A DNA stretch of 64,000 nucleotides from Cristatella mucedo (lineage: Eukaryota; Bryozoa; Phylactolaemata; Cristatellidae), in the NCBI GenBank assembly GCA_009760855.2, contig WPIO01000005.1, forward strand, positions 1,644,001 through 1,708,000, given 5' to 3'. The position numbers and the translations under genes are program-made. A model generated the notes under the pieces. It had not been told where the DNA came from. It ran no database searches and was given only the letters and a program-made list of their open reading frames with translations. This document shows, in pieces, positions 23,545-34,240 of this stretch (position 1 is its first letter; each line of letters opens with the position of its first letter).

Positions 23545-24433
23545 CCATTGCGAGCGGTGGCAATTGGCGCTTCTGCTGCTACATCGGTGAGGCTATTGAA
23601 TCGCGTACTCTTAAACTTAACTTTTAGCGGTTAAGAGAATGCCGAAACGTTGTATTCACTTTAAGCAAATGCAAATTTTCACGCATAATTGAAAAGATAA
23701 GATTTAAAAGAAAAAATGCAACTTATTTAAATACACACACACAAAATTCATAAAAGAGCGCCCTATTAGCCCTGACGCGCCTGCCGCTCGGCAGTATATC
23801 CGTCTTGGAGGCAGGACACACCAAATTGTTTCAGAAAGGCTGGAGGAGGTTTAACTAATGTATGCAATACATTTAAAGTAGGTAAAACTTGAGATCATTC
23901 AGCTAGGCACGCTGGTTTGACGTCGCACAGGTAACGACGTACCGGTGCCGCCGCCGGACTGATGCGGGCAGACATCTGGGATCATTCTCCGAGCGTAGAC
24001 CTTTCGCCAGGCAATGAGCACCAGCACAGGCCGGCGGCTCGGCGTCTGTCCGGTTCGCTGCCGCGCGCTGGCTGCTGCTGCTGTTGGCGGACCGGCGCGA
24101 CGAGAGAGCTTAAAAGAACGCCAGTCGCTGCCAGCAGGACCTCGAAAATAAGCCGCTGAAAAAATAATTTCTCATTTGGAATTCATTCTTCGGTTTTTTT
24201 GAGTTACCCGGGATGCGCCTTTTCCTCCGTTGGCCTGCCAGTAATTCGAAATTTCCAATCTCTCACCTGGATACCTAAATAATAAATAAATAACAATAAA
24301 TAGTCCTAGTAAAATGAAAGTCCGGTGAGCCTGCTGCTGATGCTGCTGGTGCGATCGCGATTCGGCGAGCACCAGCAGCAGCGACTTCAAGGTTGGAGTG
24401 CTGATGACTCGTCTGCCTGTCTGTGCTTTGCAG
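23545..24433. other. GPCR-2 intron, 3' part
   Basis: Unique DNA ending in the exon 2 acceptor TTTGCAG (24427-24433). No gene or matched repeat seen. Confidence 0.5.
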
Positions 24434-25198
24434 ACTGACGTGCGAAAGATATCTCCAGTAGCATGCAAGATGCAGCGTTTTATGCTCTACTTTGCCATGG
24501 ATGCGTCTGCCACCATACTTGCCGCCATTTCCGCAGACAGATTCGTGGCAATATGGTTGCCTCATCAAAGGAAATTCTTCACATTAAGCCGAGCTCGGCT
24601 CGTGGTCGTGAGCTTAACTCTGGCTTCAATATTTTTCAATCTGCATGTATTCTGGACTCGCGGTGAGGCCGTTTTTTACAACCCGAAAAAGAATTTGACG
24701 GAAACCGATTTCTGCGGTTATCCGAAAGCACAGTACAAGATATACTGGGATACGTACCAGGGCTGGATAGCTCTCGTCTACTTCTGCCTACTACCATTCG
24801 CCGCCATGATGATTCTCAACTCGCTCGTCGTCTTCAAGCTGCGTGGGCAGCGTCTGCTACTCAATTCGGCGAGGTGCCGCGACGATTTTCGGCTCACCGT
24901 CATGCTGCTGTGCACGTCGCTCATATTCCTGTGCATAACGTCGCCAGCATCCGTATTTAATACCGTCGAGGTGACTTTCGATCGGGAGACGAAAACCCGT
25001 CTGAAGGTGGTGGATGCCTATTCGACTATGCTGCAGTATCTCAACCACGCCGTCAACTTCTACCTGTACGTGCTCACTGGGCGGGGCTTCCGGCGAGACG
25101 TGAGAACGTCTCTTCGCACCATAGCCTGCGGATCCTTGCAGACAGCCACACCCACCGGAAGTTCGCATGAGTGCCAGACAGCATCAACTGCTGCGTAG
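24434..25198 (+). CDS. GPCR-2 exon 2 of 2 (TM3-TM7, C-tail)
   Basis: 254 codons plus stop, entering in phase 0. Cys108 (C3.25) lies ten residues into the exon (TDVRKISPVACK). The DRY box is DRF (132-134). TM4 ends in a WTRGE segment. ECL2 has the sequon NLT and TDFCGY, whose Cys would pair with Cys108. TM5 begins near YFCLLPFAAMM, TM6 has LLCTSLIFLCITSPASVF (no CWxP), and TM7 has NHAVNFYLYVLTG (NFxxY). A short helix-8 region (FRRDVRTSL) and tail end at TAG 25196-25198. The overall pattern, with N-H-x-x-N-F-x-x-Y in TM7, resembles FMRFamide-type peptide receptors. The ligand is not known. Confidence 0.9.
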   Translation, partial: TDVRKISPVACKMQRFMLYFAMDASATILAAISADRFVAIWLPHQRKFFTLSRARLVVVSLTLASIFFNLHVFWTRGEAVFYNPKKNLTETDFCGYPKAQYKIYWDTYQGWIALVYFCLLPFAAMMILNSLVVFKLRGQRLLLNSARCRDDFRLTVMLLCTSLIFLCITSPASVFNTVEVTFDRETKTRLKVVDAYSTMLQYLNHAVNFYLYVLTGRGFRRDVRTSLRTIACGSLQTATPTGSSHECQTASTAA

Positions 25199-26994
25199 CA
25201 GTCGCTAGCTTTCAGTTCGCCGACGGCTTCACAAAGCTGGGCGCGTTAGACTGATCCTTCTATCTATACTTTCCACTTTAGTCTCCGTCCAATACGAGGG
25301 CACTTTTTCTTGATCTTGGGTGAAACGAGCTCAGGACAGGAGTGATGCAGATAGAATGAAGGACATGCTAGCGCTGGGCGTTGTCGCCTCGCCGGTTGTT
25401 CGCGCTTCGTCGCAGCGACATTTGCTTTCCGTTGCCGTCATTCTCAGCGTGCTCGTTTGGAGACTGTACCGCCGCTGGACTGCTTGCATTACGATTGACC
25501 GCTTCTCTGTGCTATTGCCCTGACCGCAGTTTTTAGTAGGCCTTTACTTGTTATCAAGCGATATTTAGTCTTTCTACGCAGTCATCCTCTCTGCTTAGTT
25601 TTTATGGTTGACTAAGCCTGTCAAATCTTGCGAGCTGTTCAGCAGTCCCCGGATCACCCCAAAGCTTCGGCAGTGGGTAGACTATCGGCGCTGACAGTGT
25701 GCTTGTCTGTACCACTGAGGGCGAGCCCGTGCTATGTTCTCCAATATAACAGTACAAAGTGAAAGAACGACCGTAAAAATGCGCAGAATGTCCATATGCT
25801 ACGCAAAGCTGTTAAAGCATTGCCACGTGATAGACGAACATTTTTCTCGTACGTTTGCTCGTCGTTAAGATGTAGGCTTTTGTGACCCCAAGCCAGCACC
25901 GAGCCTATTTCTCACTCGTCGGGACTCGCACCGTTGAGCGGATCTAGATTGTTACACGTGAGCAGCTCTTGCTGTTTGGCCTAAAGCAGCTAAAAATGCG
26001 TCCGCATCTTTGCGTCATCAAGTGCTATCAGTTTGGATGCTCTCTTTGACCGCCTTCAATGCTTAATCGTAGCTTTCAAAAGATCATGAAATCACAGCCA
26101 GAAATCTTATGTGTAACTATGATATGAAACTACTAACTGCAAAGGGTTAGCTTGAATTATTTTGTTTACAGAGAGACCACAGGCCGTTTGCTGGTTGTGT
26201 GAAAGCGTACAGCTTTCGACCAGAGCTGGTCTTTTCTCATAATGAAATAACGGCAAATCTTATTATATCAAAGTTCGTGTGCAGTTAAGTCGTTTTCTAT
26301 TTAATAGGCAACAGAAATATTAAACATGGCCATTATTACCCGAAACATTCGCTTTTTTTGGCAGGACGTAATTAATTAAGAATTCACTCATTTTCTATAG
26401 CGGTTCAGACACAGCAATAGCTTCGAAGCTTGTATTAAAACAAGCGTATGTTTGGCAGAAAATTAAGTTTTTCTAAGGCAATCGGCAATATCAAATGGCC
26501 ACTTGGTAAAAGAGTAGCAATAACCAATAGCCAGTTGATGACAAGTAAGCCTTCCTGCTTAGAGACAAGTGTCCACAAGTACATCATATCATACTCACAG
26601 CGCACGCACGCACGCATGCAAAAAGACACGCACGGTCGCTGGTTAAGAGGAACCACGTGGTTAAATTAAATAAAAATTAATTTTTAAATTAATATATATT
26701 TAATTAAATTATTTAAATTAAAATAAAATTAGTAAAATGCATTGCACTATGCACTGGTAGCCTCGCGAAAGGCGCGAGGCACCGGCCAAAGAAAAACAAG
26801 TTCAACTGAGCGACTGAGGGAAAGCTGAGCGGTACGTAAGCGCGGGTCTGCAAGTGAGACTTAGCGAACGCAAAGTCTCGACGCGGCGTCTTTCGCTGCG
26901 GCGAGAGACGCCGCGCCGTGTATGAGTATTAAAAACCTTCGGTGCAAACTGACTGCAGGCAGGCACACAGGCAGGCATCTCATCGAGCGACGGT
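25199..26994. other. Intergenic DNA between GPCR-2 and a LINE relic
   Basis: Holds the GPCR-2 3' flank, then AT-rich unique DNA with a very AT-rich patch at 26665-26735. The small opposed ORFs at 26435-26669 have no domain. No gene recognised. Confidence 0.45.
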
Positions 26995-27840
26995 TCAAAT
27001 AATAGTGCGAGGAATCGGGCCAGACGACCGGCCGCCAGCCGAGGCGCCGATGGTGCGACCGCGTGGAAGCGAGCGACGACTGCCGGCGGACAGAGGAGAC
27101 TGAGGACATCGAAGTCGATTCGATGCTTCCTGTCGAGCCAGCGAAGATTCGACAGAAGACGACGGGAAAGCTACGGCGAGCGACGACAACAAAGCAGACG
27201 AGCTGCTGGGTTTTGCACCGGCTGCAAACGATAATGGGCGAAAACCAGGAGCACTTAGTCCAGGGGGATCAATGCAGTTATCTAGACGAGATACCGCGAA
27301 CGCATGAACTAGTTTGGCTACCGCACTCTTTTCTGAGCAGGCTTCGCTAGTTTTGCAACGTTTCTCAGCTGAAAGTGTGCCGACTTGACAGTGGGGGTAA
27401 CGTTCCGATCTAATTATAGATCGCTTCGGAGCAGCATACCCAGATTTCGGGCACACGACATTGGAGCAATTCTGGATGAACAAACTACCTTGATGATGAG
27501 TGTTCTAACTTTCTGGGTGACATTAGACTCGCCCATAGCTCTTAGTTCGCCTTATTGTCGTCAGGCTTCAGGAAGTGAGTTGCAATCCAAGTGAGAATGT
27601 TGTCGAGTCGGGCTGCAAAGGAAGACAAAGCGTCGGATGAAGAGCTCTTGGCTGCAAAGGGTCAAAGAAACGTCGGTAGAGCCGGGTTTCATTGGAATGG
27701 AAAATAAATCCAAGATTAGAGATTAGGCGAATCAATCGGCCAGGGGGAGGTACAAAGAGTGAAAAGAAGGCGGCCTAAGACCAAATCATAGAGGTGCTTG
27801 CAATCTATTGTTAAGGGCTCCCTAAATGGCCATCTAGGGA
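26995..27840 (-). mobile_element. Decayed LINE-B-like fragment
   Basis: The minus-strand ORF 26995-27483 retains a family-like KLVHAFAVSRLDNC (consensus KLVHAYVTSRLDFC). The DNA through 27550-27720 parallels 11400-11600. Frames are scrambled and the copy is old. Confidence 0.6.
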
Positions 27841-28269
27841 GATACTGATGCGATATGATACGGATACTAGATACGGATGCGTATCGAGAGGTGCTAGAAA
27901 AAAGCAGGCGATTTAGTTGTCGAGCTTGTTGATAAGTTTTTATTGGCATTAATAAATCGCAATCTCGACTAATTAAAGCGAGAAAGTCCGGTCGTCCGTC
28001 ACGCAGCAAGATGGCAACCGGTACTTCCGAGAGTGACGTATTTTAATGGATGTATAATTCCACTATGAGTCAGCGAAGCAAGTCCGCGGGCAGTGAGCTC
28101 TATTTAGTACTGTGTTCATTATTAGTATCTTGCAGTAATATAAGCAGCGGCTGAAACAATGAATGAGGCCTTTTTAAGCTCACCAATTCTGCTTGAATTT
28201 AGCTGCATATGTAGATACATATCTGTATTTTTTTCTCAGGTGACACCAATAAAAGAATGACGCAGTTTT
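27841..28269. other. Intergenic DNA, nothing recognised
   Basis: Short unique stretch with a GATACGGATACTAGATACGG imperfect repeat near 27855-27885. No gene seen. Confidence 0.45.
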
Positions 28270-28805
28270 AAAGCGTTCTCTGATGATTTTATCTCCATCT
28301 AGGCACTTTACATTAGCTGTACAGGAAGCACGACAAAATGGTTGGTAACGTGTGTAATGTCGGCACACAAAAGCGCACAAATAACCAATAACAAGCACCC
28401 ACTAAATGCTTTCAAAAACAGGGGTGTTCTTAGCTTCTTTTTTAAATTCGCCAAGTCTGTAAGCCACCGAATACGTACAGAAATCCACTTAGGCTTTGTG
28501 AGCGGAATATAAAACTCTCCCATGTAACAGCCATTTAGTATTTGCGGCCTAGTTGAGTTACAGACTGAGATACAATGCATTACACTAGGTCATGTAGCGA
28601 GCTTAGTCGCGAGTGAGTTCCGGGCTTTGGAAGAACAAGAACTAAAAGCACGGTTTCTAACAGATTTAGACTGTTTCGATACACAGTTCAACGATTTGAG
28701 TCAGAAGAGCTGGTTGTACGATACCTTGCCTGGTCGGGAAGTAGTTCTGGAGCCAGAGTATAAAGGGATTGAAAAGTGAACGACAAAGCCTTTGACTCAA
28801 TAGCT
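28270..28805 (-). mobile_element. LINE-B fragment interrupted by a LINE-A tail
   Basis: Minus-strand LINE-B 3' region: the terminal tail at 28290-28330, the ORF2 end after 28593 (SQTLN-like region and the CTGGAGCC...AATAAAGGGA pattern). It is split by plus-strand LINE-A 3' sequence at about 28450-28592, so LINE-A landed in an existing LINE-B. Confidence 0.7.
28450..28592 (+). mobile_element. LINE-A 3' tail nested in LINE-B
   Basis: Matches the last about 140 bases of LINE-A: a degraded GTCTGTTGGCTACCGAATGC block, then GTTACAGACTGAGATACA and ATGCATTACA at the end. The flanking LINE-B sequence resumes in the opposite orientation. Confidence 0.7.
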
Positions 28806-29194
28806 GCTTGACGGTAAATACTTTAGCTTAATAACTGGTCCCGTGATCGCGAAAGCACTGTCGAAGCGACTTCCTCAGTTTTCTACCCTGTGGTTTCATT
28901 TACTTGATGACACTGCCCCTGATCGTCGTACGAGTGGGCTGTGATACTCGATGTAGTATGCAGTCGAGACGTGCTATTGGTGATTGTTGTGACGAGGGAG
29001 TCGGGGACGCTCCAGAGGGCGAGAGGGGCGAGGAGAGTCGTGCTTCGCCCTGCTCCGTGAGAGTAGGTGAAATAAACTGGCGGTGCTGCTCGTCGGCTAG
29101 CGTTCTGTGCTGTTCGCGACAACAACTCAAGCTACATAGTGCAGAGGGAAATCACGGCGTTGTTTACCGAGAGGTTTAAAAATAATACAAGCGG
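28806..29194. other. Intergenic DNA, nothing recognised
   Basis: Opposed ORFs at 28883-29179 overlap fully and have no recognisable domain. No exon is supported. Confidence 0.4.
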
Positions 29195-29392
29195 GTTTAA
29201 CAGCCTCTTTTGTATAGCGACAGAAGAGCCTTTACGGCTGTCACCGCCGCTTGCAGGGGCGATAGAGAATTGCCCACCGCAAGACTGGAACCCACGACCT
29301 CGGTGCCGAGGTCATAGGATTCGACTCCACGACCTCGGCACCGAGGTCGTGAAAAGCAACCGCCTTATCTACCTAGTGCGCCATCGCCGCTC
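29195..29392 (-). mobile_element. tRNA-derived SINE with internal palindromic duplication
   Basis: Same family as 18316-18480, minus strand: an A-box-like TGGCGCACTAGG and two candidate B-box regions. Between them the segment GACCTCGGTGCCGAGGTC and its reverse-complement form GACCTCGGCACCGAGGTC are both present, so the head region was duplicated within this copy. Confidence 0.75.
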
Positions 29393-30341
29393 ATCGAGTT
29401 TTCTAAGAGACGGCTCTTTCACCTCCGGCTGCCGCTGTTCAGCGCCGCAAGGGATTGGAAGTCTGTCTGTTCGGAGCGGTGCGCTGGCACGCCGGTGCTT
29501 TGCAGTCTGTCGCGCGGGTAGCTCGCGCAGTCGGAGTGCCGTAAAACCTAGCCAGCCCCCCCTACGTATACGTAGCCGCGCAGTAAGCGCAGTCGGTGCT
29601 CGTGCTTCTCGCGCGCGAGGCCGCCGCTGCCGCTTTCCAGCGCCTCAGGCGAATCGGGGCGTTTCTTCGTTCAGTTCCCTGAGGGACTCTCGGCCATTGG
29701 TCGCAGCCGCTCAAGAGCCACTGCTAACGAGCGTCAAAGATGGTGCGCACGTGTGCCTGACGGTCGGTCCAGCTTCTACGGCCTTACGGAGGACGCGCGC
29801 TGCTGCTCTGCTTTTGTCGCAGGGCCAGAGTGCAGGAAGCGATGCGGCGCAGTCGTTCGACGGCGAGACGGCGCCGCCCCAACGCCGCCGCAACAGCCGC
29901 GGAGTGTCGCACTGCGCCGATCTCTGAAAATTTTCTCACGCGATTCTGCAGTCGTATACGATGCCGCTGACGTTTCTGGGAAACCGCCATCCGCCGAAAA
30001 GCGACCACCAGCGGGCGATCCGGGCGTGCCTCGGCTGCAGCAGCCGAGTATGCGTTGCGTCGAGCCTGAATCACACACCGGGCCCGCTCCCACCGGCTAG
30101 TGACGCATGCGCAAGCGACGCGGATTACACGCGGCTGCTCGCCGGCCGGAGACTGGGCAGCTCGACTGCACAGCCTGGCGTTTCGGCTTGGTGTTTTGGT
30201 CCGCACCATCTAACGGCGGTAGGGACTGGCGGCGGCGGCAGCGGCGGCGGCGGCGCCAGTCATGCGGCTGCCGCTCACTCCGAGTAGCACTTTGTGTCGG
30301 CGCGATTTTTCCGCTGTCTTACAGGTTCGCGGCGTCCAAGA
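29393..30341 (+). promoter_or_regulatory. CpG-rich 5' region of GPCR-3
   Basis: CpG-dense block resembling the one before GPCR-2. Its end carries a splice-acceptor-like CTGTCTTACAG (ending about 30324) followed by GTTCGCGGCGTCC, the counterpart of 20362-20374. In GPCR-2 this is followed within 60 bases by the start codon. Here about 1.1 kb of octamer repeat and a LINE tail intervene. ORFs here have no domains. Confidence 0.4.
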
Positions 30342-30736
30342 TTTCTCTCTGTCTCTGTCCGTCTCTGTCCGTCTCTGTCTCTCTGTCTCTCTGTCTCTCT
30401 GTCTCTCTGTCTCTCTGTCTCTCTGTCTCTCTGTCTCTCTGTCTCGCCGTCTCTCTGTCTCTCTGTCTCTCTGTCTCTCTGTCTCTCTGTCTCTCTGTCT
30501 CTCTGTCTCTCTGTCTCTCTGTCTCTCTGTCTCTCTGTCTCTCTGTCTCTCTGTCTCTCTGTCGGTCTCTGTCTCTCTGTCGGTCTCTGTCGGTCTCTGT
30601 CTCTCTGTCTCTCTGTCTCTCTGTCTCTCTGTCTCTCTGTCTCTCTGTCTCTCTGTCTCTCTGTCTCTCTGTCTCTCTGTCTCTCTGTCTCTCTGTCTCT
30701 CTGTCTCTCTGTCTCTCAGTCTCTCTGTCTCTCTGT
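30342..30736. repeat. (GTCTCTCT)n octanucleotide microsatellite, left part
   Basis: An 8-bp unit repeated about 45 times with rare variants (GTCGGTCT, GTCTCGCC). Open frames run through it in several phases on both strands and are artefacts of the period. Confidence 0.95.
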
Positions 30737-30938
30737 GCATGCTGCCACTAACCACATTTGCATGCTGACCCTGTGCATGTCACCCCTAACCATATTATTT
30801 ATTTTGTTTGTTTTTCAAGCATGATTTTACTTACTATTCAATTGCATATCACTTTGCAGCAAATGTAAAGCGCCTAGAAAGAGTTTAAGTTCTCTGAGGG
30901 CGCTTTATCAAGTGCAATATTATTATTGTTATTATTAT
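30737..30938 (+). mobile_element. LINE-B 3' end inserted within the octamer array
   Basis: A 5'-truncated LINE-B: CATGCTGCCACTAACCACAT, the CCCCTAACCAT segment, then the conserved terminal GCAAATGTAAAGCGCC...GAGGGCGCTTTATCAAGTG and a TTATTATTG tail. It is flanked on both sides by the same GTCTCTCT repeat, so it inserted after the array had formed. Confidence 0.88.
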
Positions 30939-31233
30939 CTGTCTCTCTGTCTCTCTGTCTCTCTGTCTCTCTGTCTCTCTGTCTCTCTGTCTCTCTGTCT
31001 CTCTGTCTCTCTGTCTCTCTGTCTCTCTGTCTCTCTGTCTCTCTCTGTCTCTCTGTCTCTCTGTCTCTCTGTCTCTCTGTCTCTCTGTCTCTCTGTCTCT
31101 CTGTCTCTCTGTCTCTCTGTCTCTCTGTCTCTCTGTCTCTCTGTCTCTCTGTCTCTCTGTCTCTCTGTCCGTCTCTGTGTCTGTGTCTCAGTCTCTCCGT
31201 CTCTCTGTCTCTCTCCGTCTCTCTGTCTCTCCG

Positions 31234-31264
<31 letters not shown>

Positions 31265-31356
31265 GCCTCTGTCTCTGTCTCTGTCTCTGTCTCTGCCTCT
31301 GTCCCTGTTTCTGTCTCTCTGTCTCTCTGTCTGTCTGTCTCCCTCCCTCCCTCCCT

Positions 31357-31407
<51 letters not shown>
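30939..31407. repeat. (GTCTCTCT)n array, right part, grading into (CT)n
   Basis: A regular octamer to about 31170 with one CTCTCTCT slip, then degenerate CTCTGT/CTCCGT, a (CCCT)n stretch near 31341-31362 and pure CT to 31407, ending 16 bases before the GPCR-3 ATG. The polypyrimidine tract could serve a 3' splice site here. Confidence 0.9.
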
Positions 31408-31409
<2 letters not shown>

Positions 31410-31423
31410 TCTCGCAATTCACG

Positions 31424-31702
31424 ATGCGTCGCTCAGAGCTTCCGGAAGTCATGACCCCGCTGGACGAGTGCCTGCGCGCCGACACGCCGACCAGGTGCCT
31501 GGCCATCAGCTACGCCTACCTGATCGGCTCTCCCGCGCTCCTGCTCCTCGGCACCGTCGGCAATGCGTGGATAGCGTGGGTCGTGACCAGGTTCAGCCTG
31601 CGCAGGAGCCCGACGGCGGCCCTCATCCTGGCGCTGGCCGCGATGGACACGCTCGCTCTCTGGGTCGGCCTGGGACGGCACTTCACCCTCCACCTGACGG
31701 GG
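31424..31702 (+). CDS. GPCR-3 exon 1 of 2 (N-terminus, TM1, TM2)
   Basis: 93 codons from ATG 31424; a second in-frame ATG at 31451 (codon 10) is an alternative start. The N-terminus differs from GPCR-2 only before the block that begins at 31460. From there the proteins are almost identical: Gly46-Asn47 in TM1, RFSLRRSPTA loop, LALAAMD with Asp75 in TM2. The donor GTAAGT at 31703 is in phase 0, and the exon joins 35453-36214 over a 3.75-kb intron to give about 346 residues. The immediate 5' side is the CT/GTCTCTCT microsatellite, so the original leader seen in GPCR-2 has been displaced or replaced. Expression would depend on splicing across, or initiation within, that tract. Confidence 0.83.
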
Positions 31703-31787
31703 GTAAGTAATGCTTTGTAGCGTCCGCTACCGCGGGGGTGGCTTCCGCCTTTTCGGGAAGTGGGTGGCCACTTCATCGATGGAAGTG
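31460..31787 (+). repeat. Duplicated 328-bp block, copy 2 (partner 20467-20794)
   Basis: 98.8% identical to the partner by direct comparison (four mismatches, no gaps), including the first 85 intronic bases. Beyond it the two introns share nothing obvious. Confidence 0.93.
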
Positions 31788-31954
31788 GACTAGTCTGGTT
31801 TCAGATTTGCTCTGTGCGACTCACCTGCGCGCATTGCAATTCTCTTATCTATAGTATGGCTCATTGAAGCGCTGTGCGGACTTGAGATCTCGGGCTCTTG
31901 GTTCGTTTCAATTTACTTGGACGCATTCGGACGTAAAACTAAAACGAAAAACTC

Positions 31955-32105
31955 GTTAGCTGATTTAATAGCCTCATTTCTATAGCGGGCGTGAGAGTCG
32001 CAGTGACTACTATTCCCGCTTGCAGTAGGCAATAGAGACTTGCCTGCAGCAGAACTCAAACCACGTCCTGGGTCGTAAAGTGCGAGAACCTTACCCTAGG
32101 CTGAG
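31955..32105 (-). mobile_element. Diverged tRNA-derived SINE, intronic
   Basis: Shares the GCTGATTTAATAGCCTC end and the body layout of 18316-18480. The B-box region reads GGTTTGAGTTC on the minus strand. More decayed than the other copies. Lies in the GPCR-3 intron. Confidence 0.6.
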
Positions 32106-32773
32106 ACCAAGTGGAAGAGAGCGTAAGTCACCTTTCGGCACGCTGAGAGCAGCGAGCACGAGAAAATAAGCGTTCTGGCGCGTTCTCACCACAGATTCCA
32201 CAGATCTTCGATCGCGCCTTTTCAAGGTCCAGATGACATTACGCCCTGACAATATTCTTAGGTGTATGCAGGTACGGTAAGCGCTGCACGCTTTCTCACT
32301 CGTCGCTAGCAAAACTGCCCGGGTCATCAGAGTCAGAGGAGAAGATGGATCTAGAGCTGAAGGTCTCGCGAAACCTTCTGAAATTCATTTCCGTAAATTT
32401 AAATTTACACTTCCTAGAATTAACCATTCATCCTAGAATTTGGATTGCAAGCGTTCTTTAATATTAAGGACATCGAAATTGTGCACATGGCTAATCACTT
32501 TAGTAGCCTGAAATAGTCTGCTTCAAAAAGACCGTCATATATGAGAGCATTGCAAGCATTGAAACTACTAGCTGGAGCTACGCGCTCACGTGGTCTTTCG
32601 TTCTATGGTCTGAGAATGTATAGCAACTTATAGTGAGTTACGCTTACTTTTGGCGCACCTATGTGATTATGGCTAGGAAGCGTGCGATTTTCGGTAACAC
32701 GTACTAGTCTTACTAGTCTAACCCTAATCAAAATAGGTACAAGGAAAAATTTTTGCTTGGGCCTTAACGCACC
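32106..32773. other. GPCR-3 intron, unassigned
   Basis: Unique DNA, no exon or family match seen. Confidence 0.45.
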
Positions 32774-32955
32774 TTGCAAAATCCCCTACGGCGCCACGAT
32801 AGCAGTGGGAAGTCGGGAAGGACGCACTGAGTAACGCACACCGCCCAACTTAGGTCGCTCCAAGGGAATTGTGACCCAAATTATGCGGTGTGCGTTACTC
32901 AGTGCGTCCTTCCCGAGTTCCCACTGCTATCGTGGCGCCGTAGGGGCTTTTGCAA
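32774..32955. repeat. Foldback: 71-bp inverted repeat with 40-bp loop
   Basis: The arms 32774-32844 and 32885-32955 are complementary over 71 bp with two mismatches (near the outer end and in GGAAGTCGGG / GGAACTCGGG). The loop is 32845-32884. RNA from either strand would form a long, almost perfect hairpin. It could be a foldback transposon/MITE or a hairpin RNA locus. No coding role is apparent. Confidence 0.92.
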
Positions 32956-34030
32956 AGATGTCTTTAGGCCACATAGAGAGCGTCCGCCTACCCTTGCGTC
33001 CCGAACTTCCGAGGGCAGCTCATCGAGGGCAGCCTGAGCTTCGAGTCTCGCACTGGCGAGTCTCGCGGGATCTCGCAGCCTCATACACGCCGGTATGCGG
33101 ACGGTAGCTGAAGAGGACGCCACTAACCAGCGTCCATACTTTGTTGTAACGAATCCATATGCGTGCAACAAAAACAGTTCTATTCCACAGCCGAAGAGGG
33201 CATGCAGTTGCCTATCGCCAGACATAGTAAACGACAGCTCTCGCTCAACGCCGAAAGCACAATCAACTGCCTGCTGGCCCGAAGTCTAGAGAGCTCAACT
33301 AACTGACTGTCTGTTTATTACTCGAATTCGGCGTATGCCACAATGTTGCCAGACCCCAGTCATTATTATTCTGGAATACTGTCGAATGATGTCGCAGAGC
33401 TTGTAATCTGGCTATTGCAGCGTTACACTGCGGTCCGATCTCTCCCGCATGTAGGTGTAGGTTTGCCGCGTGCCAAAATCCTAGTGACGGCGCTGCTTGC
33501 TGGTCACTAGACAGTTACTGTGCTCTCTCGCAATTGCACCGTCGCGGCCGCGTAATTAATTACTGGCTAGTGTCGAGCGGCATGCCCACGAGACGCAACC
33601 GTGCTTAGTGTTCTTTCCAGATCACGGGCAGTCTAATTCATCTTTCAACAGCTATTGCTCGTTCTAGCTCAAACCAGATTGCGAGTGATTGCATTCAAAT
33701 TTGCTTTCTTCTCTAAAGTATTCTTTCTTTTTCATCGAAAACGCAACACGAAGGCTCGTTCACTTTCGAGCCGTTGCCGACCGAAAGTTTCCGCTCCACT
33801 CGCGCGTCACTCACTTCCGTCACTTTGGCGGCTTTGAGCTCGAGAGGCCCCGGCCCTCGTCGTTCATGCGCGGGGGGGGGGCGCCGCCGCCGCTGCGAGA
33901 CGCCGCCGCTCACCGAGGCTCTGCTCAACGACCCGACTCAGCAGAGCTGCGTGGCAATAAGGGCGCCTGCAGAGACATTGTCTCCTGCTCTGGAGCCTAG
34001 CCGGAGCAGGAGAGGACAATGGGTTGTACT
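32956..34030. other. GPCR-3 intron, unassigned, GC-rich near 33780-33960
   Basis: No exon recognised. A short poly-G run lies at 33871-33880. ORFs at 33655-34034 overlap in several frames and lack domains. Confidence 0.45.
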
Positions 34031-34240
34031 CTAAATCCGAGTAGCGCGACCTAGAAGTCTGCGAGCCGCTCGATCGACGAGCAGCCAGCGTAGGTCGGCG
34101 AGAAGTGGCGTCCGTCCAAATGCGAACTTCGGAAATCAAAGCTGCAAGGAGACGAGATAGTTTGAAGGTGCTGAAATCAGGTTGGGATGGAAGTGCGGGG
34201 TACACCTGTGCATTCTATCTCTGCATAGAAATGGAAGCTA
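34031..34240 (-). mobile_element. LINE-B relic, intronic
   Basis: Carries CCAGCGTAGGTCGGCGAGAA followed by GTGGCGT, a slightly altered form of the LINE-B CCAGTGCAGGTCGGCGAGAA signature that encodes the ADLHW motif on the minus strand. The flanks are too decayed to bound precisely. Confidence 0.55.

Noticed and set aside
30107-31720. Long overlapping ORFs rich in LSVSLSLC or RETERQRD on both strands
   Set aside because: They are translations of the 8-bp GTCTCTCT repeat, open in several frames because of its period. Only the part from 31424 is supported as coding.
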